A stretch of DNA of 64,000 nt, from the NCBI GenBank assembly GCA_039801085.1, contig JBDRTY010000001.1, positions 1-64,000 on the forward strand. Direction: 5' to 3'. Under the pieces are notes generated by a model that saw only the letters and a program-made list of their open reading frames with translations, did no database searches and had not been told where the DNA came from. Origin of the DNA: a candidate division WOR-3 bacterium (lineage in GTDB: Bacteria > Hydrothermota > Tepidihabitantia > Tepidihabitantales > Tepidihabitantaceae). Positions 60,576-64,000 of this stretch are shown in pieces (positions within the stretch are counted from its first letter, which is position 1; every line of letters starts with the position of its first letter). The position numbers and the translations under genes were made by a program.

Positions 60576-63048
60576 TGCTGGGAGTTGCCTTTTTCCGGTG
60601 CGGTATAAGAGAAATGGCACTGATCGCAATCAGAAGCATGATGGAGATGAGGGTCAGAATGAGGCCCAGTCTGAAATAACGCGGAATGTGGGTGAGTTCA
60701 AGCTGGTGCGTACCGGGTGAGAGCGGAATAGCGCGCAGGGTATGAAACGCCGGCAGCAGGGTTGCGGGGTTGCCGTCAACCCGGACCTGCCAGTCAGGAT
60801 GGTAATTTTCGCTTAAAATCAGCAGTCCGGGCTGGCTGAGCTGTGCCTGAAGGCGGATGATATTCGGATCATAGAAGGTGATGGTACAGCGGGCGGTGGT
60901 GTCGGGAGCGGTTACCGGTGGCAGACCCGGGTCGGCATAGAGCAGCGCGGTGTGCGCCGGATCAAATGCTGAATCCATGAGCCGGGCAAGCAGTTCCTCC
61001 CGGCTATTTACCAGTTGATAATTAAAGACAATAAATGCCCGGGGCAGACAGCGGAGGTTCTGGTAGATCGCATAGCGGGCACCGGTAAAGACCGGCTGGA
61101 ACCAGGGCTGGCTGAAATAGGTTTTAAGCTGGCTGATAATCTGCCGGGTCTGGGCATCATAGCGGGACAGGTCTTCGGGCAGGTTGAGGGTAATCACATA
61201 CTTGACATTAAGCAGGTTCATGAAGTTGGGGTTGAGGAGATTGTTAGCCTGGAACATGACACTTTTGCCTGCGCCGATGAAGTCCTGATAGCTCTGAAGC
61301 GGATTGGGCATCTGGCCGCCCGTGGAATGGATATTATGGAGCCAGAGTTCGCCTTCATCGGAACGTTCGTAATTCAGGGGCAGAACCCGGAAGTAGGAGG
61401 AGTCACGACTCAGGAAGCGGACCACCTCATCCGGGGTAAAGTATTCCTGCGGTGGCGGCATGGCGCGGATGTAGCCACGACTGTTGTCCCAGAGCCGGAG
61501 TGCAATTCCGGTGTCCATGGTCATCACAAGTGCAGTGAGCAGGGTAAACAGCTGGGGCTGGAGCCGGTTCCGGGTAACCAGAACAACCAGTCCGGTGCCG
61601 ATGAGCCAGATCAGGAGTGCCAGGACCAGTCCGGTCAGCAGTGCCGGATAGTTGGCTTCAAACTGGGGAAGCCGGGCGCCGGGGTTGAGGAGGGCGGTAG
61701 CAGCATTCCGACCGGCAAGGAAGAAGAGCAGGAGCAGGAGCAGAGCGGCGGCAGCATAAATGAGCAGGCGGAGGTCTTTTTTTCTTTCAGCGGAATGCTG
61801 ACGGTCAAGGAGCCGGTCAATTCCGAAGCCGGCAAGGACACAGATGGAAAAGCCGGCTAAAAAGAAGATCATGCCAGGTCCGCGGAATTTGCTCAACCCG
61901 GGCAGGAGATAATAGGGCAGACGGTAAAACGGGGTGTTGCCTCCCCATGCCATCAGCAGGGCGATGATGAAGGCGAAAAAGAAGAAGCGGGTGCGGGGTT
62001 TTCCCCAGGTGCGGATCAGTCCGAGCAGGGCAAAAAGCAGCGGCAGGATGCCCAGATACTCACTGTGCAGTTTGAACGGGTTTCTGCTCCAGTAGTTTTC
62101 CAGTCCACCCGAGAAGCGGGGAGTCAGCAGGTCAAAAATCTCGGCAATCGGCATTGACCAGGAGGTTGCAAACTCATAGCCCCGTTCCGCTCCACGGGCG
62201 CCATAAGGCAGGTTACCGTAGATCGGCAGATACTGGACCGCTGCCAAGCCGAAGGCGAAGAGCATGGCCAGCACAAAGTATCCGGCAAGGCGCACACCGA
62301 GCCCGGTATTTTTCTCCTGACGGAGGGTGCGGATAAAGCAGAAAATAAACCAGGCGAGGAGGATCAAGCCCGTGTAATAGACCTTCTGAATGTGGCCGGA
62401 GAGCAGTTGCAGTCCGAGGGTCATGCCGGTGAGGGCGAACCAGATAAGCTGGCGCCGGTTGATGCCGCGGGTGATGAAAAAGAGCGCCAGCGGCATCAGT
62501 GAGGAGCCAATCAGTCTGCCGTCATGGCCGGCAAGGGCAAGGGTGAGCAGTGAGCCGGAGAACATATAGGCGACACCGGCGAGGAAGGCGGCAAGGGTGT
62601 GCAGTTTCAGTTCCCGGAGGAACAGGTAGGTGCCGAGTCCGGCAATGAAGGTCTGGAGGAAGAAGGTCCAAGCCCAGACCACATGGACCGGCAGCAAGAG
62701 CCGCAGGAGCATCGTGGGATAGAACAGGTCACCAAAGAAGGCGGCAACCGTGGGCTGGCCTGAGAGAATCTGAGGCTGCCAGAAGGCGACGGTCAGATGT
62801 TTGCGGATGTATTCTGCCATGAACTGGTGAGCGGCATAGCCACCACCGCCGATGAAGTCGGTGCCAAACATCATCACCGTGCCGAAGAGGAATCTGCCGA
62901 AAAAGACCAGCGGCAGAATAAAAAGGAGGGCGACCGCATAACGGTGCAGCCGGTTTTCCGGGACCGGCCCGGAGCGGTTCCGGTCCGCACCTCCTGCGGG
63001 CGTTTTCCCGGGCGGTGTAACTTTCTGCGGATGGTGCTTCTTTGCCAT
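60568..63048 (-). CDS. YfhO family membrane protein (putative glycosyltransferase-like)
   Basis: An 826-residue protein starting at the ATG at 63048, which has GGAGG seven bases upstream. About thirteen transmembrane helices are followed by a soluble C-terminal domain. Typical YfhO features are visible: FWQPQILSGQPTVAAFFGD and the C-terminal LLILSENYHPDWQVRVDG with AFHTLRAIPLSPGTHQL. Family members take part in decorating lipoteichoic acid or other envelope glycans; the exact substrate is unknown. The gene is flanked by a flippase-like and a GT39-like gene. Confidence 0.8.
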   Translation of the reverse strand: MAKKHHPQKVTPPGKTPAGGADRNRSGPVPENRLHRYAVALLFILPLVFFGRFLFGTVMMFGTDFIGGGGYAAHQFMAEYIRKHLTVAFWQPQILSGQPTVAAFFGDLFYPTMLLRLLLPVHVVWAWTFFLQTFIAGLGTYLFLRELKLHTLAAFLAGVAYMFSGSLLTLALAGHDGRLIGSSLMPLALFFITRGINRRQLIWFALTGMTLGLQLLSGHIQKVYYTGLILLAWFIFCFIRTLRQEKNTGLGVRLAGYFVLAMLFAFGLAAVQYLPIYGNLPYGARGAERGYEFATSWSMPIAEIFDLLTPRFSGGLENYWSRNPFKLHSEYLGILPLLFALLGLIRTWGKPRTRFFFFAFIIALLMAWGGNTPFYRLPYYLLPGLSKFRGPGMIFFLAGFSICVLAGFGIDRLLDRQHSAERKKDLRLLIYAAAALLLLLLFFLAGRNAATALLNPGARLPQFEANYPALLTGLVLALLIWLIGTGLVVLVTRNRLQPQLFTLLTALVMTMDTGIALRLWDNSRGYIRAMPPPQEYFTPDEVVRFLSRDSSYFRVLPLNYERSDEGELWLHNIHSTGGQMPNPLQSYQDFIGAGKSVMFQANNLLNPNFMNLLNVKYVITLNLPEDLSRYDAQTRQIISQLKTYFSQPWFQPVFTGARYAIYQNLRCLPRAFIVFNYQLVNSREELLARLMDSAFDPAHTALLYADPGLPPVTAPDTTARCTITFYDPNIIRLQAQLSQPGLLILSENYHPDWQVRVDGNPATLLPAFHTLRAIPLSPGTHQLELTHIPRYFRLGLILTLISIMLLIAISAISLIPHRKKATPSSG

Positions 63049-63052
63049 TTGA

Positions 63053-64000
63053 TTACCTCCGGTGTTTATCCGTTTTCTCATCCTTCAATCTGCGGCTCAG
63101 AACCGGCAGACAGAGAAGTGCCATTGCCAGTTCGGCGGTGCTCATCCAGATTCTGGTGATCAACGCTGATATGATAGCAACTGTTTCCGGCATTACCAGT
63201 TTGAGTATGTAAGTATAGATGCCTTCGCGGATGCCGAGTCCGGCCGGGGCAATCAGGATGACAAATCCCAGAATCCAGGAGATGGCGTACCCGCCCAGCA
63301 GAATCGGCAGCCGGGAAAAGGGGAGGGGATAAAAGGAGTTGAAGAGCACAAAGCAGCCCAGCCCCTGAACAAACCAGTCCAGGACATAGACGCCAAGAAT
63401 AAGCAGTAACCGGGGATAGGAAATTCGGAGTTCAAAGAGGGGCTGCCGGAACAGCCGGAGCAGCGGTTTGAGGATGCGGTTGAGAATCGGGGGATAGGTG
63501 ACCAGCAGAGTGAGGGGAGCAAGGAGGAATGAGTAATAAATGGTGCGGGGAACGACGGTGCGGGGCAGGAGCAAGATGGCAAAGGCGAACAGGAATACCG
63601 CGGCGAGCAGGAGAAAACCGGTTTCAATGACCACACTGGCGAGGCTTCGGGCTTCCGGAACACCTTCCCGGCGGGCAAAGGACATTCTGCCGAGCGTGAA
63701 CCAGACCTTGCCGGGTGCATATTTTCCCAGCTGGGTGACAGTGAGAATGGCGAGTGCCCGTCCGAACGGGAGCCGGGCGTCCAGACCGGCAAGGAGCAGC
63801 TGCCAGCCCCAGGCACCGAGCGGGAAATGAAACAGCAGCAGGATGAGATAGGAGAGAATCAGGAGTCCGGGCTGAAAGCGGATACGGTCAAATGGAATCT
63901 GGTGCCAGTCGCGGATGAGCCGGCTGAGGAGAAAATAGAATGAGACAACGACGATGAGCGTGCCCAGGGTATATCGGAGCCAGTTGAGCTTTTTCTGCGG
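63053..64000 (-). CDS. UPF0104 / lysylphosphatidylglycerol synthase TM-type flippase-like protein, 5'-truncated
   Basis: The frame remains open to the end of the window, so at least 315 residues are coded and the start lies beyond 64000; the ATG at 63685 is internal. Six to seven hydrophobic helices are visible. The motif LGKYAPGKVWFTLGR and the later GYAISWILGFVILIAPAGLGIREG are hallmarks of the UPF0104 (LPG_synthase_TM) family, found in MprF and in lipid or glycolipid flippases. The YfhO-like gene starts four bases after its stop. Confidence 0.85.
   Translation of the reverse strand, partial: PQKKLNWLRYTLGTLIVVVSFYFLLSRLIRDWHQIPFDRIRFQPGLLILSYLILLLFHFPLGAWGWQLLLAGLDARLPFGRALAILTVTQLGKYAPGKVWFTLGRMSFARREGVPEARSLASVVIETGFLLLAAVFLFAFAILLLPRTVVPRTIYYSFLLAPLTLLVTYPPILNRILKPLLRLFRQPLFELRISYPRLLLILGVYVLDWFVQGLGCFVLFNSFYPLPFSRLPILLGGYAISWILGFVILIAPAGLGIREGIYTYILKLVMPETVAIISALITRIWMSTAELAMALLCLPVLSRRLKDEKTDKHRR

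Noticed and set aside
61015-61860. A 281-codon open frame on the + strand
   Set aside because: Antisense to the YfhO-like membrane gene; its glutamate/glycine-rich composition is what the complement of hydrophobic codons gives.

Overview
The window reads as chromosome of a Gram-negative, probably uncultivated bacterium. It carries T9SS/FlgD-like C-terminal sorting domains, PorV/PorQ-type outer-membrane proteins, a TonB-receptor-like barrel with an N-terminal carboxypeptidase-regulatory domain, a V-type ATPase subunit and an EF-Tu with a rare switch I. This mix suggests a candidate-phylum lineage near the FCB group (for example the WOR-3/Stahlbacteria type). That placement is inference from gene content, not from a marker-gene tree. 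No rRNA, CRISPR array, insertion sequence, prophage or plasmid gene was seen.

Region 1 (1-15.2 kb, + strand): a 5'-truncated secreted protein, then tRNA-Thr(TGT), tRNA-Tyr(GTA), tRNA-Gly(TCC), tRNA-Thr(GGT), tuf, rpmG, tRNA-Trp(CCA), secE, nusG, rplK, rplA, rplJ, rplL, rpoB, rpoC, rpsL and rpsG. The four-tRNA-plus-tuf order is the same as E. coli thrU-tyrU-glyT-thrT-tufB. None of the five tRNA genes encodes its 3' CCA.

Region 2 (15.2-33.0 kb, - strand): one long series of mostly touching housekeeping genes reads DJ-1-like, dtd, yicC, gmk, rpoZ, coaBC, dnaB, radA, PIN-TRAM. A second transcription unit holds two PTS-EIIA/ion-transporter fusion proteins with a UspA-like protein between them, then a GT-C/TPR protein and recJ. 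lepB with a cysteine-less HemW-like protein, and a DUF554 protein, close this region.

Region 3 (33.1-45.1 kb): acpP-fabF-etfB-coaE-OPRT-like-zinc/HNH-like (+); hisS with VanZ and an orphan V-ATPase subunit D (-); a beta-propeller-like exported protein (-); then a barrel-like protein, DUF4097 protein, thioredoxin and GlcD-type oxidase (+).

Region 4 (45.1-59.0 kb): a surface/secretion locus. The operon 55107->45126 (-) encodes a lipoprotein, a TonB-receptor-like barrel, a 960-residue sorting-domain protein, a PorV-like protein and a clostripain-type peptidase. A divergent gene (55417) encodes a shorter paralogue of the 960-residue protein. A second PorV-like protein fused to two regulatory-like domains follows, with a further sorting-domain protein. 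This is the best candidate here for a little-described system.

Region 5 (59.0-64 kb, - strand): three large membrane proteins of envelope glycan or lipid metabolism (UPF0104 flippase-like, YfhO-like, GT39-like).

A recurrent signal is that six genes heading transcription units lack a Shine-Dalgarno sequence and start 6-10 nt after a good -10 box, whereas internal genes mostly have strong GGAGG sites. This points to leaderless transcripts at operon heads.
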